Positions 37,851-39,104 of a DNA stretch of 39,104 nucleotides are shown one piece after another. The DNA is taken from the NCBI GenBank assembly GCA_027028505.1, contig JALVJE010000067.1:1-39104 (forward strand). Direction: 5' to 3'. The first letter of the stretch is position 1, and every line of letters starts with the position of its first letter. The notes under the pieces are model-generated. The model was not told the origin of the DNA. It made no database searches and saw only the letters and a list, made by a program, of their open reading frames with translations. Both the position numbers and the translations under genes were made by a program. The stretch is from Bacteroidales bacterium (GTDB lineage: Bacteria; Bacteroidota; Bacteroidia; Bacteroidales; VadinHA17).

Positions 37851-38532
37851 ACAATGGTCGCTCCTGCTCCCCGTTCTCCTGCTCGTCACTGCCTGCGGAG
37901 AGGATCACGCCCTTAAGAAAGAGCATTTCTACTTCGCACCGGAGAATGTGGGATGGCTGCCTGCAGATACCCTGCCGGAAACTTTCTGGATACGCGACAA
38001 CAACGGGATCACATACAGTTACACCCTGAGCACAGAAGATCATTATATGAATAAGTCCTGGTCCAGTGTATTGGGGATCAACACCCGCATGTCCTTTAAT
38101 GAACATCATTACAAAGAATACAGGTCGCCCAACGGCAGCGCCTTTCATATCTCCCTGACAGCAGGCTGGCCACCTTTCGGAGACGAACTGTACGTGTCGG
38201 TCATGGGTACCTCCTTTGCCTGGGACCTGGGACTGGAAACCCTGTCCCGTGTCGAGGCAGGGGAAATGTACCTCTCAAGAGGGATGACAGAAACCGGATA
38301 TGATGAACATCAAAAGATCCTTTCTACCGTTGAGATGCTCGACACGCTCCGGGCCGGCGGTACGGTCTATCCGGATGTGTTGCATTTCACCCTCCTCGAC
38401 CTTCCCGGCGGCACGCCCAATCCCTGGCGAGTCATCCAGATCTACCTGGCCAAAGAGTGGGGATTGGTGCGTTACGACCTGGCCTGCGGGATCCGTTATG
38501 AAAGGACGACCCCAAATATCCCGTCCCTCTAA
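37831..38532 (+). CDS. Hypothetical lipoprotein, overlapping the preceding gene
   Basis: Start at MNWSKNKQWSLLLPVLLLVTACGEDHALKKE (lipobox LVTAC), 20-nt overlap with previous gene; no family recognised. Confidence 0.75.
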   Translation: MNWSKNKQWSLLLPVLLLVTACGEDHALKKEHFYFAPENVGWLPADTLPETFWIRDNNGITYSYTLSTEDHYMNKSWSSVLGINTRMSFNEHHYKEYRSPNGSAFHISLTAGWPPFGDELYVSVMGTSFAWDLGLETLSRVEAGEMYLSRGMTETGYDEHQKILSTVEMLDTLRAGGTVYPDVLHFTLLDLPGGTPNPWRVIQIYLAKEWGLVRYDLACGIRYERTTPNIPSL

Positions 38533-38594
38533 CACCCCTGATATACAGGCTTTTACCAAGTATCTAAAAAGATTTGCAAAAAATACCTAACTTT

Positions 38595-38629
38595 TTAGTT
38601 GTATAACTAAAATATTAGTTATATATTTG
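38595..38629 (+). promoter_or_regulatory. Promoter overlapped by a triple half-site operator of the BlaI/MecI-type gene
   Basis: TTAGTT-gtat-AACTAA-aata-TTAGTT (38595-38620) overlapping TTG-N20-TATATTTG. Confidence 0.75.
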
Positions 38630-38756
38630 CGTTAGTAAGACTGAACGAACAGATAATAGTATGCCCTCTGCGTTCTTTGCATAATTCCCTTTGCGCCCTC
38701 TGCGTGAAGACTTTGAAGACTTAAAACAATGATCAATTAATTAAAATACACCGCTT

Positions 38757-39104
38757 ATGAAACTCACCCGTGCTGAAGAGCAGATCATGCAGGTCCTCTG
38801 GGACCTGGAGGAGGCTTTCGTCAGAGAGATCCTCGACCGGCTGGAGGAGCCCCGGCCGGCCTACAACACCGTTTCGACGATCGTACGGATCCTGGAAAAG
38901 AAAGGGTTCGTCGGTCATCATGCCTACGGCAAGTCGCACAAGTACTATCCCCTGGTCAGCCGGGAGGAGTACACCCGCACCACGATGAAAGATTTCGTGA
39001 AGAACTATTTCGGCAACTCCTTCGAACGAATGGTATCCTTCTTTGCACGCGGGAAGGATATCGATCTGAAAGAGATGGAGGATATCATGCGCATCATGCA
39101 GGAA
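38757..39104 (+). CDS. BlaI/MecI/CopY family transcriptional repressor (3'-truncated by window end)
   Basis: MKLTRAEEQIMQVLWDLEEAFVREILDRLEEPRPAYNTVSTIVRILEKKGFVGHHAYGKSHKYYPLVSREEYTRTTM, typical wHTH of the family. Confidence 0.93.
   Translation, partial: MKLTRAEEQIMQVLWDLEEAFVREILDRLEEPRPAYNTVSTIVRILEKKGFVGHHAYGKSHKYYPLVSREEYTRTTMKDFVKNYFGNSFERMVSFFARGKDIDLKEMEDIMRIMQE

Noticed and set aside
38757-39104. Calling a beta-lactam resistance locus from the BlaI-type gene
   Set aside because: The family regulates many unrelated systems and the downstream gene lies outside the window.

Overview
This 39.1-kb window is chromosomal DNA from a member of the Bacteroidota. Evidence is the TAnnTTTG-type promoters, PorT, the T9SS C-terminal sorting domains and the gene order. 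From left to right it holds: a conserved translation block on the minus strand (rpsU, Xer recombinase, hpf, tRNA-Thr/Tyr/Gly/Thr, tuf, tRNA-Trp, secE, nusG, rplK, rplA, rplJ, rplL partial); an HHH-domain protein; an SNF-family transporter; pyk; a TamL/BamA-like outer-membrane protein; a SpoU rRNA methylase; porT; ubiE/menG; short-form purL; an SDR; an Ldh-family oxidoreductase; a nitroreductase; two large secreted proteins (lamin-tail/Ig-like T9SS cargo and a sortilin/BNR-repeat protein); a T9SS trypsin-like protease; an unannotated 42-aa lipoprotein; gap; a SiaC/DUF1987 protein; an FtsX-type permease; aconitase; two overlapping lipoprotein genes; and a truncated BlaI/MecI-type repressor. The coding content is mostly conserved. 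The intergenic DNA is the unusual part. (1) At least five loci carry tandem arrays whose unit is always 7 bp (RGTTCAY, TTCATCG, CTCATCG, AGGTTYC). In three of them the TAG stop codon of the upstream gene is part of a TAGTTC repeat unit. (2) A three-copy dispersed palindrome (CCCAGCTAACGCATTAG...CTAATGCGTTAGCTGGG) has a partner module in two copies. One copy supplies the C-terminal codons and stop of ubiE, and another probably forms the pyk mRNA leader. (3) The BlaI-type gene has a clear triple half-site operator laid over a Bacteroidota promoter. I found no CRISPR array, prophage, transposase or evident defence island. All assignments come from reading the sequence and translations; no database search was run.
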